Assembly (NCBI RefSeq): GCF_001039355.2
Contig: NW_019775583.1
Span: 190,767-254,766 of the forward strand
DNA: 64,000 bases
Reading direction: 5' to 3'
Source: Lingula anatina
Lineage: Eukaryota; Brachiopoda; Lingulata; Lingulida; Lingulidae
Part shown: in pieces, positions 1 through 15,800 of the stretch
How the letters are laid out: each line of letters starts with the position of its first letter
How positions within the stretch are numbered: position 1 is the stretch's first letter
Made by a program: the position numbers and the translations under genes
The notes under the pieces: model-generated
What the model saw: only the letters and a program-made list of their open reading frames with translations
What the model was told of the DNA's origin: nothing
Database searches by the model: none

Positions 1-38
<38 letters not shown>

Positions 39-884
39 TGAAGTATAAGCCTTTGCGGTGGGTAATACAATTTAAGATATAACAACCACACTAACTCATT
101 TAGGGACAAAACGTATGTAGAAACTGAGTTATTTAAATATATTGGGAAAAAACAGCTATGCAACCTTTGCCTGGACGAAAAACTGCTAATTATGATAACA
201 CCAGATAAAGAACTGAACTTTTTACCATGTGTCGTCACAAGGTGACGTAGTTGCCACGGGGTGCGACGTAATCGTCGTCACGCCGAGTAAATAAACGGTT
301 AATACATCACTATATAACCCAAGAGAATAACTACAAGGTTTTATGTCTATTTATAATGCCTAATTGCAATGCCTTTAAATGTCAATGTCGCCTGAATGTT
401 GTACAATGTGTTAGGTGTGCACCAGTCAGAATCATTGTCTTTGCACTCAGTCCGTTTTTTAACTTCATGCAGAATGCATTTCTCAATTAGTCATGATAAT
501 ATAAAGGCATCTGAGATAACGTCCGATGTGTTAAATAAGCATTGGACATGTTTCGTTATTTATACGGGATACCTGAATATGAAAAACATACATACTACAT
601 ACCGGTACATGTGTCAGGTATATTTACAGTGTGTATTTTAATCCCCACTCCTCTGTAGCTGTCCTATGAACCTACTACTATAATCGTATTCTTGATAACG
701 ATAGACATGTAGGCCTATTACGTTGATATGTTTACCTGTACATAGGTATAACGAATATCTAATATTCAACACACCTTATTCAGTCCTTTATATTACAGCT
801 ATCGCTGTATAAGGCAATAGCCGACAGTGAGTTGTCATAAAGAAAAAGAACATTTTTAAATAAAATAATTTTATAAAAGCAAAG
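1..884. other. Gene-free AT-rich sequence, starts with poly(A)
   Basis: Bases 1-35 are an uninterrupted A run, either a retroposon tail or a sequence edge. No gene or structured repeat was recognised in the rest. Confidence 0.5.
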
Positions 885-1029
885 CCTTTGTTAAGCCTCT
901 TTTCTGGTCCTCAAATCAAATTCGGTCCCTTGGTTCTTAGCTCTTTACAAGAGGCTCTCTTCTGGTCCTACACCTGCAAATGTCCATCATTACGTGTACA
1001 AACGTGTTCCCCAAACGTGTCCTTAGCTG

Positions 1030-1375
1030 GCATTCTTTTGGGCCCCAAACTTTTTCTGTGGTATAGTCTTCATTTGCAAACCTGCCAGTATGATGTTCAG
1101 GGGAGTGGGGGGGGAGGGTAATTGCAGTTTAAATTTGTAGTTTACCAACCCAATTAACGCTCATTTGGTTGCTTCGCAAGATCAACAGGCTAATTGGGTG
1201 ATATTTCACAGCATAAATTGAAGGAGATGAATTGCAGAGTAACCTTGTGTCCCAAGGATACTGCTTATAATTATTTTTCATTTCATGCTTCCACCCCACC
1301 CGAGCACTTGTAATTGATACTCTGTTTCTTGATTAATGTGAGAGATCCGAAAGATGAAAAGAGCGCGCAGACTTG
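1030..1375. repeat. Direct repeat A (first copy) inside the 2.7-kb element
   Basis: Matches 2455-2780 in the same orientation: TTTGTGGTATAG-like start, GTTCAG(C/G)GG(G/A)GTGGGG, ATACTGCTTATAATT, then CTTGTAAT...ACTC and a GATATGAGAG-like end. Diverged by many substitutions. Confidence 0.6.
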
Positions 1376-2454
1376 CTTTTGGCATCTCAGGCCACAAAAA
1401 ATATGGCTTCACAGGGCAGTGAGTTGAACACGAGAAATATCCCTCTCTGTCAAAACTCGGAGCATACATGCTCACCCTGCTTCTTTTATGTCCTTATAAC
1501 AATTTTGTATTCAAACATCTAAAAAAATGATATTTGAAAAAAAAAAATATTGTAGGGTTTTACAAGTATCACTACTTTGCACAATTGCTATTATATGGCG
1601 CAGAGTACAGGTTCTAAACAAGTATACTTGCAAACAGTAAAGATTGTTTGGTATTAATAAAAATATAAATGTTTTAACATCATTAATCATAAATCACTCT
1701 GCCGATTAACTGGCTACCGGTTATTGCCAAGATGTGTTTAGTTTATAACACTCTCCTCTAGTTCGGGATATTTACAGAAATGTGTGAACATGTTATTAAT
1801 TCGAGAAAGGGTATTTTATAGTGTTTGTGAATGTTAAAAAAGAAATTACCAAAAATATATAGATTTCCATATTGAAAAGACATGTTCCACTCTTCTCCCC
1901 CTCTCCTGATTTCCTGGCTCGAGGGGCTATATGTTTGTCCTAAGCTCTTGAATGAGCTTGACATAAACCAGATGTGCAGATAGAGAGATTTTATTGCCCG
2001 AGCCAGACTACCGACATGCCAATCTTTTAGGTTGAAATAAGTGTGGGCGGGGTGGGGGTGGGGGCTGGAGTTATGTATCTTCTTAACCGACCAAGCTAGA
2101 TAATCACGAAACACGATAAAGTATATCAAAAGAAAAGCTTAACTTGAAATATTTTTTTCATTTCAGATCGTTATTTCAAAACATAATGGTTGCATAAGAG
2201 ATAAAAGGCGCAAAATAGACTATACGGTTTGGTAAAAAGCCTTCGAACAATTAAATTAGATGTTCACGTTGAATAATTTTGTTTTGCCTTGGATTGGCTC
2301 TATGGCCCACCAGCAATATTAAAAAATCTTTATCTACGTGTATGTGATATATATGTAAACATTCGCTGTTAATCAAATCTGCATTCGGTTAGCTGTGTCA
2401 TATTGTAGGACTTTGTCTGTTTACATTGAACCTACAGTTTTAATAGTCCGATAC

Positions 2455-2780
2455 GTGCCATTGGTTGTCTCTCTTTTGGTCTCTAAATTATTTTCTTTGG
2501 TATATAGTTTTTATTCGGTAACATGCTGATATGGCGTTCAGCGGGGTGGGGTGTGGATTATTAAAACCCTTTTTTTTGTTGGTTTAAACGGCCATGTGAA
2601 ATATCCGCGAGATCGACGGGTAAGGTGATACTTGTCGGCATGAACTGAAAAAAATAAATTGATATTGCAGGGTATTCCCTAGTATACTGCTTATAATTCG
2701 CTATTCTCTTATGCTCCCCCTCCCACCCTGACCTCTTGTAATAAATACTCATTTCTTTAATATGAAAGATATGAGAGCGT
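2455..2780. repeat. Direct repeat A (second copy)
   Basis: Counterpart of 1030-1375; see that entry for the shared landmarks. Confidence 0.6.
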
Positions 2781-3590
2781 AAATTAACTTATCTCAGCTG
2801 TACTCCAGGGAATCATTCCTTAAGAAAGTGAACGTTTGAGTCACGTTACCGACGCTCACGTTTTACATAACGTCTTTATTAGTGTTTCATATCACTTTTA
2901 ATAACTGTTGGCTGCTTTCCCGGTTAGAGGTTTCATGTACAATAGCATAAACCAGAGAAAATAATGGAACATGCCATATATTTATGCCGATATTAAAGTA
3001 AATATGTGTGGCTCACATTTTCACTTTTTTTAAAAGTTTTTTAACATTGAACATAATATTTTGGGTTAGAGTATCTATATCTAGCTGTAGCGGTGTTTTA
3101 AAGGTTCATAAAGTTAACAGGTTTGAGAAGCACCATCATGACAGTGAGTGAGGACACCCCCCCCCCCAACAGACACACAATCACCCACGAATTATAATAT
3201 CCTGACGCAGAGCACGACATATAAAGATTATAGTAGTAGTACATGTATTAAGCATCCTAAAGGAAGTCACGCAGCAAAACTATCGTGTTCTTTATAAAAT
3301 GTGAGAATACATTATAGCCATACAATACAAATTTAAATAATTGAAATGCATTTCTTTCTAACATTTAGCTTACATACGTTTTTTGGTAGCCTCTGAAAGT
3401 TTTAAAACTGAAAAATTGGAGAACATAACAGAGTCAGCTAAGGACACGTTTGTGGAACACGTTTGAACACGTCATGATGGACATTTACAGGTGTAAGACC
3501 AGAACAGAACTTCTTGTAAACAGTTTAGAACCAAGGGACCGAATTTGATTTGAGGACCAGAAGAGAGGCTTTACAAACGTTCTCATATTA

Positions 3591-4583
3591 ACATCTTTGG
3601 TCAAAACGATTTATTTTCAATAATTATCATAAAGCTAGGGAAAGATAAGAATAAAATCTTATATCACTGTGGAGAGATAAGAATAAAATACTATAAAGTG
3701 CTTTTGAATACAATGAATTTTGGTCTTGATGACTAGAATTGACTTTGAGTCATTTGAGAGTATATAACTTGTTAACAAGGCGAGCAACTCGCAAATCGGT
3801 TTTATCCAAATACAAGAAATCAGCAATGCTATCCCTCCTCATTTGAGTGCCTATTAACGACACGCCGTTGCATACTTTCGATTTGGTTTTTCTGTGAAGG
3901 TTTAATCAGTTCGTTGAAAAACGTTGCTTAATTTGGAGTATGATAAAATATCGGTGTACGTGTGTGGGAGCATGTCATTATATACAGGGTATCCCGAAAT
4001 GTACTCACTATTTGACCGCCCATTATTCATGCATTTTAGTTTTGATATAGCCGTCGTTCATATTCAAACACCAAACAGTCTGGATCGATCCAACTCTGTA
4101 CGTGTTTCTTCTTAAAGTGCATTCAGTGTAATCAGCTTATTTGTCTGACACACCTCCCTGAGTAGATAGTTAATGAGATACCCAGCAGGCACAGTTGCGT
4201 TGGATCAACGTTGAAAACATGTTGATACGTTGAATTGCCGTTGATCTACCTAAATTCAAAGTTAAATCAACGTTGATCCAGCCACGTCGAAACACCGTCA
4301 TAATGTGACGTTGACACAACGTTGTATTTTGGTCAATGAAACAACCTTGCAGTTATGGATTGCAATTTAAAATATTAATTATTGAAAACGTGATGCTTTG
4401 TTTATAAATACTGTAACTAAATCTATCAATATAATAACAAAAGGGTTTTAAAAGTCAAAATGACAGTTGTTTTGTGTCTTTAGTTAACTAGTGGATTTTC
4501 TTAACTTGTTATTCAGGAATACATTCCAATAAACTAAAATACTTGCAACGTCAGCTTACATTAGGTTACATTAGGTGACTTTG

Positions 4584-4623
<40 letters not shown>

Positions 4624-5240
4624 TAGCTTGAAAGTTAACAATCAGCTTACATGGTAACTGAACTCACTATAAAATGTACCAATCCCAGTATTTTAATAGG
4701 TTAAACATCAGAAATGGATTCTACAACCCCTAAAACATAGGAAAAGACATATGACGCACTATAGTACCTTTAATTGTTGTTGATGAAACTCAAGGTAGGT
4801 CGTTTTGGCTGCCATTTTGAAAATTGTAATTTTACCGACCTAAATGATTGTTGTAGAAATAAATAATTGTCATATTTGTGTTCAGCATCGAATGTCGCTT
4901 CAGAAAGCAACTGTTATGAATTTTTTTGAGATTTACTCTACCCTAGTTATAGGGACTTGTTAAATGCTTACTGATACCGAAATAGGTCAAGTAGGTTGTA
5001 ACCTGTGGGTAAAAGACGAAAAGAGAAAGCAGGCGTCAGCTTCAGGGATACACGTCTTTACGAACACTGTGAAGAGACACGTTTTTTGCACTTAAAGCAC
5101 GACAAGGTTCACTTGACTCGCCTCACTCATTTGTAGTATAGCACGAAGGGTAAGTCATTTTCAGCGCATTATCTCCAGATTTCAATGCTTACGTCTCTGA
5201 CATTTTTTTTTTCTTTTTAACCACAGCGAGGCCGGGCTTG
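3591..5240. other. Gene-free region with CAACGTTG-rich patch and (TA)n
   Basis: 4196-4335 holds many copies of GTTGAT/CAACGTTG in both orientations (for example CGTTGGATCAACGTTG and AACGTTGATCCAGCC), a pattern seen in interspersed repeats of many animals. A (TA)n tract lies at 4585-4621. No coding sequence was identified. Confidence 0.5.
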
Positions 5241-5269
5241 ATAACAGGATAATTTTTTGTATGAGCCTT

Positions 5270-5720
5270 CCATACCAAATAGTTTGCAAGAAACTGTTTG
5301 CAGGTTGTTGCAAGAAAATCCACAGTTGTTGCAAATTTGCAGGAAGATTAAAAACCTTCAAGTAGTTTGCACGAAAGCTACCAATTTCTGGCGAATTTAC
5401 AGCCAATTTTCAAGAAAACCTTCTTTTTCATTTACACATGTTTGCAGGAAGTTTGCAAGAAACTTCTCATCAATATAAAATTTTGCGAGAAGATTGCAAA
5501 AAGACTATACATCGTTGCAAATTTACATGAAGGTTTGCTGAAAGTTTGCAAGAAACTTTTATTTATGAACATAGTTAATTTACAAAGTTTTTTGTCACAT
5601 TTGCAGCAAAATTTGTAAATTAATTTTCGCATAAATGTTGGCTTGATGTTTGCAAGAAAGTCCATACCTTTTGCCACTTTACAGCTGGTATTACCATGTT
5701 TGCACTTACTTTTGATGTTT
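5270..5720. repeat. Degenerate TTTGCAAGAAA repeat field
   Basis: More than ten spaced copies of (G)TTTGCA(A)GAAA and TTGCAAATTT occur within 450 bp. The unit is not strictly periodic. Related to 8755-8990. Confidence 0.65.
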
Positions 5721-8284
<2,564 letters not shown>

Positions 8285-8754
8285 ATTACATAGCTTTGGG
8301 ATAGATGAAAAAGAATGTAAAAATACTTTGGAAAAGTAAAAGAATGCAAAAGTTATAGGTAGGGGAATATTAAAAAAGTGTGGTGCTCTAGCAATTCCCA
8401 TCCAGATGTTCCCCTGTTGCTTTACTATATGTCTACCTCGGTCGTCTTGCCTGTAGTTGTTTGTGAATTTCTGTCTCATGACATTTTGTATTATTTCACT
8501 GTGATGTCACAATAAAACACTGAAAATCTATAATGGAGTTTTTACTGTTAATTGCGTGTGTGCTGTTGATGCATGACATCATTATCGGGATGTTTTTCTG
8601 TCTGTGTGTTCTCCTCGCTGTACTATATTGCATACGCATATTAATAATAAAATCCAACTATTACAACTCGTAGTTTTTTATAAAGCATACATTAAAAGGA
8701 TTAAATATGAAATAAAGCAACGCACTAATTGATGCAAAATTAATCAGTTAAATA

Positions 8755-8995
8755 TTTTTTGTCAGTTTGCGGCAAATTTGCAAGAAAGATTCTTGACAGT
8801 TTGCTGCAAATTTGCAAGAACAGTTCTGAAAAATTTGCTGCAAATTTGTAAGAAACCTGTGGTAGATTCCCTGTTGTCATGCTAATAAATGTTGCGGAGA
8901 GTTTGCAGCAAATTTGCAAGAGACCTAATTTACATGGTAAATTTCCACTTGCAATTTGCTGCAAATTTCAAGCAACTGTTTGCAAGAAGCCTAAA
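8755..8995. repeat. TTTGCTGCAAATTTGCAAGA repeat field
   Basis: Five to six copies of TTTGC(T/G/A)GCAAATTTGCAAGA, 40-60 bp apart. Each holds the palindrome GCAAATTTGC. Same family as 5270-5720 but cleaner. Confidence 0.7.
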
Positions 8996-9275
8996 ATAAA
9001 TATTCAATCAGCAAGCAAGGCCCTGTGTTAACCACTACCAGGGCAGCCGATTAATTTAGATAGTTTATTTCACTGTAACATATGCATCCACTTGTGTGGA
9101 TGAAAATGACAATATGAATACAATTTTTGTGAATATGTTATTAAACAATCACAATGAGTAAGAATATTTACTTATTTACTATTAAAAAAAAAATTACTAT
9201 TACTACTATTACTCAATTGCCGATGAGTGCAGCACTGTCTTGTAGATCCCTCCTAGCAAAAGCAGAGGAGAGAAA

Positions 9276-9707
9276 CTAAGCTAGTGCAATAATGGTTTCT
9301 TTTTCTTGAAATTTCATAATTATAGTAAATTTTTCATCAGTTGTTTTTAGGCCAAAATGTGTATCGTGTTTTGTAAATACCTTATATAATATTGTGCGCA
9401 GGTCGTTGTATAGGGGGCATGTTGTGAGAAAGTGTTTTTCGTCTTCAATTTTGTCTTTAGAACAGTAATGGCATATTCTGTTGGTCCGAGGAGTGTTGTT
9501 GTATCTGCCTGTTTCAATGTGAAGTTTATGCCAACTGGTGCGAAAACGGCTTAGGTTTTTTCTTTTATCAGTATCGTGAAGAAGGTCTAGATATTTTTCT
9601 TTTTTGAATGTATTTTTGAATTGGCAATATACTCTGGATTTGGAATTGTGCTCAAGCTCACTGTGCCAGTTTTGTACGTACCCACTAATGATTCGTTCTC
9701 TGAACAT
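9276..9707 (-). pseudogene. LINE ORF2 C-terminal relic
   Basis: A 143-residue open frame resembles the end of non-LTR retrotransposon polyproteins: LSRFRTSWHKLHIETGRYNN then a zinc-binding pattern CHYC...H...C (KIEDEKHFLTTCPLYNDLR). No reverse transcriptase domain is seen upstream on this strand. Confidence 0.7.
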
Positions 9708-9745
9708 ACTTAGGAAATTTATGTCAGGATTCTGCTTTATAATAA

Positions 9746-9935
9746 TTACCTCATGTAGACGGCGCTGCTGCCTTCAACACGGATAACAATTCTGTTTTGT
9801 GGGATATTGTCCCATGTTTCCTTAAAACCTTGGACCACCCCTAAAGTCCCCTCTTGCAGACGGAATAAGATATCAGTTGGTAATGTTAGGTTCAGTGACC
9901 ACAGAACTACCAGAACTTGGTTAACCATCATTAGG
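9746..9935 (-). pseudogene. Tc1-like transposase 3' relic, minus strand
   Basis: Reads FKETWDNIPQNRIVIRVEG, the WDNIPQ block near the end of Tc1-family transposases. The segment 9758-9826 is an inverted copy of 10405-10475. Confidence 0.6.
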
Positions 9936-10179
9936 AAAAAGTTGGTTTTGCTGAAAAATTAAGGTATTTCTCGTATGCCTTCGATGGTCAAATTAGGGCC
10001 CCTAAACAAGTTGCAGAATGCTTTTGGAAGGTGCAGGATATTGTCGCCTGAGGTGTCAGGTCAGTCCACGTTTCGAGAGCATTCCAGCCCATGGTTTCAG
10101 TAAATTGTTCTTTCCGAAAAAGAACATTGTTGAGGCAATTCACTGAAACATTCTCAACAAGTACCTCACTCCATTTGTA

Positions 10180-10500
10180 AAAGGTGACATCAAGGATACT
10201 GCAGGCGTCATCGTGGAAATGCACTTGCACACAGTTCTCGTCTGCTGAGTGATTGTTGCAGAAACCCAATGTTCAGAGGATGGGCCAACAATCTTTGACC
10301 CCTGATATTAATCATTCTAAGCATCTGTGGCATGAAATAAAGTATGCAATGCGAAGGAGAACCAATCTCCTAATAATCTGAACCGACTCCCCCAATCTCT
10401 TTAGGAAGAATGGGACAATATCCCACAAAACAGAATTGTTATCCTTGTTGAAGGCAGGCCGCGCCGCCTACAGGAGATAATTACAGTATGCGGTAGACAC
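10180..10500 (+). pseudogene. Tc1-like transposase 3' relic, plus strand
   Basis: Reads NVQRMGQQSLTPDINHSKHL then EWDNIPQNRIVILVEG with a stop and shifts between. Glu of NPIE is replaced (NHSK). Faces the relic at 9746. Confidence 0.6.
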
Positions 10501-10844
10501 ACACGCTATTAGACACGTGACCTTTTACGAGCACACCCTAATGCTAAATGTGTGTAAATTTGGTGACATTTGGTGGTGTCTTTTCAATTTAATGGACATT
10601 TCTTTGCCTCTGTTAAAATCACAGTGAAACGTCGGAATTAAGGGGGTACATGTATTTAATGTGAATAAATGCTATTAAATATTGATATTTTTACCGCTAG
10701 TTTGTATTTTCTGTTCCATTAATCATGTTAGTAATGGTATCTGGAATGAAAATCACTACTTATAACAAATTTCACCTGTGAGGTGATCATTTATAAAGAA
10801 AAGCACATGATACTGGGGGTGGGACAACCTTTTTGACCAATGTT
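10501..10844. other. Non-coding, outside the segmental duplication
   Basis: Lies between the Tc1 relic and the left edge of the duplicated block. GGGACAACCTTTTTGACCAA near 10822 may be a Tc1-type terminus. No TEP exon 22 homologue is seen. Confidence 0.4.
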
Positions 10845-10923
10845 GTATAGCAGGTACATATTGAAAGGGGTTTAAGAACCAAATCTTGGACTACGACGAT
10901 ATATACGGTACAGCTTCACGTAC

Positions 10924-12859
10924 ACTGTCTTTCTGCGTTTGTGCTTCAGATACAGTTGTTGGCTTTCCATCCGTGCCTAATACTATGCTCTTGAACCCGT
11001 CTGACTTTTCCAATATAACGTCAACCTTAAAAACAATGGTAATTTGAATTTCGGTTTGCGAGGAATTAACAGATATGCTTACATCTCTCAACATTTCAAT
11101 TGATAACATTTTTAACCTCAGTGCACTGCTTCACCTTTCACTTTTTCCTTTATTTATTCATATGTTTTCTTGATATCTCTAACATCATTACTGGTCGTTA
11201 AAATCGAAATTTAGCACAGGGCACACTTGATTAAAACCAGTAATAAGGTGTATAGTTCAGATTTTTTACTTTTATTTTCACGTGATATATACGTGATTAA
11301 TGAAACTAAACACGTTGTCTTACGTCCAAGTCAATGCCCATAACGTTCCAAATTGCCACTCGAAGGATCAACTTCTCTCCAAGCACGACCGAATCTGGCA
11401 TGTACACTGCTACCAGGAACCTACGGAATGCCCCCAGCTACAATAAACCAATTATCATTCTTTCATTTATGAAGTAATGCATATCCTTTAGTGTGTATTT
11501 GATAAACATATCATATGATCTTGACACAACATATGCATATACGCATTTGCACATTTGGCACGAGTCAATGTATTGTTCAAAATAGTAATATACGCTACAT
11601 ATTTCATACTGTGTGGGTATCAAATATATTTTGCTAATATGAGCTACACATAAAGCTCAAACCACATTAATGCATTTCGTAATCTTAAACCCATTCGGTT
11701 GCACCTCCGCTACTATATGCTAGCGAGAAAATTGCCCTGCTCGCAAAATTTATTAATTCTATCTTCATTTTCCTGTGATATAAATACTATTAATATTTCA
11801 ATCACATTATTTGGTGAAGAAAAGCAATGTTTAGATCACCTCTGTCTTTGCCACTCCCAGACCGGTTTCTGGATGAACTGCAATCGCATTGACTGCCCAT
11901 GACGAGGTACCACCTGGCAGTATGACATTAAGTGAAGTCGTGCCTGTTGCACTGGGGAATTAACAAGATAAAATTAAGGAGTTAAGTCAATTCAAAGTCT
12001 CTCGTAATCGGCAAAAATTAACTTTGAGCAAGTCCAATTGTCCATGTGAAAATACATGAAGGCAAAGCACTGTGTTTCAGACTGCTCTATTACCCATATA
12101 CATCCAACGTTTGGTATGAATTCGTGTATGGTTAATTTAATTTAGGGTCTAAGAAACCTTTTTTAAATGCAAATAGATATACGGTATTGCCAACTAATAC
12201 CCTACCCTAATGTGACACTGGTCCAAAGCCAAGTTTCTTTAAAATATGACTGCATTGGCTCTATATCCGCCAAACTGCCAACGTCATTATTACTTTCTGC
12301 CTCCCCTAACAAAAAAAAACGATAAGATACATAGTTAGGCCATGGCAAGGTCTCGTTATATTTGGGAACCACATGGAGGTTCACACGCAAATGCGTCGTC
12401 ATAAAACCCACTGAAGGAGGCATAGTTATCTTACATTTTTATTAAGTGAATACATATTACAGAGGAACTGAACACACATTTCACAATAAACATTGTTCCC
12501 ACCTTGCCATAACGGTACATTATCAATTTGCCCATCTTTGATTGAAATTTATTGACTAAATTGTTCGATTAAAACAATGTGTAATAACGTTGATTTCGAC
12601 GTAGAACGCTGTTCTGCGAATGGTTCTAATAAACGCACATTTTGAATGCTAAAACACATGATTGAGCTTTGCAACAGAACTTAAACCAAACAAATAAAAT
12701 CGTTTGCGTTCGTCGTCCGTTTTATGTTCTCTATCGACCGTTTGAATAAACTATTTTTTTCACATTTCGAAAAGAAATGAATAAACTGCCCAACTTACAT
12801 GCCGCTGTGTTTTTGTGACTGTAGATCATAGTATCGGTAAATGCAATAACACCAAAGTT
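10924..12859 (-). CDS. Half-copy TEP, exons 17-21 (3' end of the shared half)
   Basis: Exons: 12799-12859, 12206-12305, 11840-11951, 11324-11437, 10924-11025. Motifs are [54 protein letters not shown] and [18 protein letters not shown]. Exon 21 ends at AGT|GTACGT, the same donor as the complete gene, so the transcript is still built to splice onward. Homology with the complete locus stops at about 10845, inside intron 21. Confidence 0.82.
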
Positions 12860-15800
12860 CTGAAATTTAAAAAAAAACTTTTCTAAGATTGTTTATATAA
12901 CATTCTCTTTACAGTGCAATGACAAAAGTCGCTATCATTATATATCCATTTTATGAGATTATAGCAGTTTTGCCAGTTGACTGTAATGATTGTTTTAGCA
13001 TATGCCAAATGGAATCACAATGCATTACAAGCATGCCAATCAAAAGTCCGATAAAATAATATTCAGCATATGTATTAAAGTAGGTTAACGTTGTTTGGTG
13101 TTTGAAAATGTAGAAACAGCCGACTGTTGATTAATCGACTTGGTAGCTTACGTTTTAAATTCTAACACTTCGGTGGTTAAACGAATTAATAATTGGTTAC
13201 ATGACTCAAACACTTCATCGGGTAATACTTGAAGCTATTGATGTCTTGTTCATGTTTGACCACCACTTGGTCCTCGGATACAACGAACAAAACCATTTTA
13301 CTTCATTTTGATTGAAAAGAGACACGTGTACTTTACTTGGAACATGTCATAGACGTCAATGCCACCTAACGGAATGATGTTCTGCAGTATGGAGCGCTTC
13401 TTCCTGGCAATGTTTGTCTCTCTCTTAGTGTCATAACTATCAAGCTCTCTCAAAACCTTAAGTGAAGAATACACAATCATCTCATTTTAATTAAATTACG
13501 TTGAATAACGGGAACGAGTTTCCCACATATATAGCCTATAATTCGGTGTAATTTTTCATATGGTAAAAAATAATTGTGTGTGTTTTAATTGAAGTAAAAC
13601 GTCCACTTTGTTTGTTATCTCAATAGAGTTAGCAAGGTATGTTGGATGACCTCGTATTTACCCTGCATTTCATTGTAGGGAGAACCTTTTATTTACTTAT
13701 TTATTTATATATTTATTGACATTTGTTTTAATTGAAACAATGTTTCTTGTGTGACAAATATACAGTATGTGACATTCACTACAAAGTTCATTAAGACTAA
13801 TACCTTCTCTTCCGTGAAGTCGTCATGCAGGTATTTAAAGGGGAGCAAACTTTGGTCTATGGCCAAGATCCCCACAAACGATCCAGGATCGGCACTCAAT
13901 GACATGCTTACTTTTTGCCCAACTTCTGCCCTGGTATCGTCAAATTTTATGGACACCTAAAATTGACCCAGAACAAAGAAAACAATGAAAACTTACTATA
14001 AATAATAATTTATTAAATGCTGCATTTGATTATAAGGTAAGCTTGCTATGAACAATAATTTATTAAATGTTGCATTTTATGTGAAAAACATGGGGTGACT
14101 TATTACAGAACCTAACACTCACTGCTAATCGATAAAATCACACGACAGTTTAATTCATGATATGGAAAGAAACCGAATTCAAAGAACTAACAAAATCTAA
14201 AGGTGATTAGAATTGTTCCTCGCATGCGATTACCTGGTTTTTAAATGCTCCCTTTACATTGAAATTGAGAACGTCTGCGACGACTTCGCCGTCACTGCGT
14301 ACATAGTAGGCGGCCATCTTAGATTTGGGTGCCATATCTGGGGTGATGGCAACTTTAAAAGTCATGTTGGAGTTCAGGGACACTTTATTCGTTGACACAA
14401 CATTTCCACCGGCGATGACCTACAGGGATTAAAACGTTATTAAAACAGTAAACCTGAGTTTCAGAGCTCTCTGGGAACTCCTCTCTCTACTATCAGCATG
14501 TACGTCTCTCTCGTGTCCAGGAATGATAGGGAGGTGAGTTTACAGGGTTTTAGCTCTGCATCTAAGGGTGTTAAGCAGTAGGCGGATCCATCTTATTAAT
14601 CTGTTTAGCGTGATGTGTTGATTTCTTATGGTCATTGCACTGTTTTTCTCTCAAATCAAATGTATTACAAAATGTGATTAATATACCTTAAATGACGCAG
14701 ATCCACCGTGTTATAAATTCCATATAGTGTGAAGAAACACCTCAATTCAAGATCAAGCATGGCAGGAGGTAAGAAGGAATCTAGTTTATGTACTCCTATT
14801 AGAATATTTTTACTAGCTACCCGGTTTAAATGTTGATGATATTTAGTTCAAAATTGTAAAAAAGTGACAGTTTGGCGAATAAACATATTCTTCCCTTTCT
14901 AATCTAGATAATCAAATAAATTATCTACAGTGTGATGTATTATAAATGAACAGTGTCATATGCAGTGTGCAATTTTCTGGAATTCACATTATCAAAATAA
15001 TAGCAATAAATGAAACAAAAATAACCAAAAATAATACATCAATAAAAGGGAAATCCTTTACATCCATAATATGAGCAAAATTGTTCATTAGCTTGGTAGT
15101 TTGATCATAAATCAAAATTATCAAACACGAGCCCAAATACTTTCATACCGTTAGTAAACGGTTTGTGTTTGATAATTCTCATTTACATCCATATTGCATT
15201 ACACGCATGTTTTAAATCTTTCTCTTAACCAAATGCACATATTGCGTTGAGCAAGGTGATGACTGAGCTTTCTCCGAGTGGTATTGGTTTACGGCCTAAA
15301 GTTTGAATGTTATCAGAAAATGGCTTTCTTACCAGATAAACCAATGTGGTTACTTGTTCTGTCGCCTGGACTTTAAATTCAGCATTACTCCCCACCTTTA
15401 ATTAAGAAAACAACATTTAAATGTTCCAGTTTTTTCATTGTGTGTTGTTCGTTTGTTAATAATTCCCCGAAATTTAAAGATAAGAATATGCCAAGCGTGT
15501 TTACGTAGTATAAAAATGCATTTGTAAAAACAACATGATGAAACTAAATAATGAATACGACTTGCTTTACCTGTATCGATGGCGTTTTCGATAAAACCTG
15601 AATATAACTGTCGCTAGGAGACCTAAAGCCATAAACGGTCAGGTATCCAACCTTTGATCCGTAAGTAAACTGCGATGAATAAGAAAATTAAATAATCATG
15701 TTATTAATTGATATTCATCGTAAATAATATTTTATTAGTACACTTGTGTGAAGGGAAAGGTGTCATCACACCCTCAGCTTCCAGACAAGAAATGTATCTG

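Larger units (their letters stand above)
885..3590. mobile_element. 2.7-kb element with ~150-bp terminal inverted repeats
   Basis: 885-1030 (AAGCCTCTTTTCTGGTCCTC ... AAACGTGTCCTTAGCTG) is matched in inverted orientation by 3435-3590 (CAGCTAAGGACACGTTTG ... GAGGACCAGAAGAGAGGCTT). No coding capacity is recognised between them, so if it is a transposon it is non-autonomous. Confidence 0.65.

Noticed and set aside
1-35. Poly(A) as evidence of a processed pseudogene
   Set aside because: No coding similarity in the adjacent sequence, and it lies at the window edge.
12202-12423. Longer reading of TEP exon 18 starting MPPSVGFMTT
   Set aside because: Phase does not fit exon 17, and the duplicate copy lacks the upstream part; acceptor TTGTTAG at 12306 gives a consistent junction in both copies.
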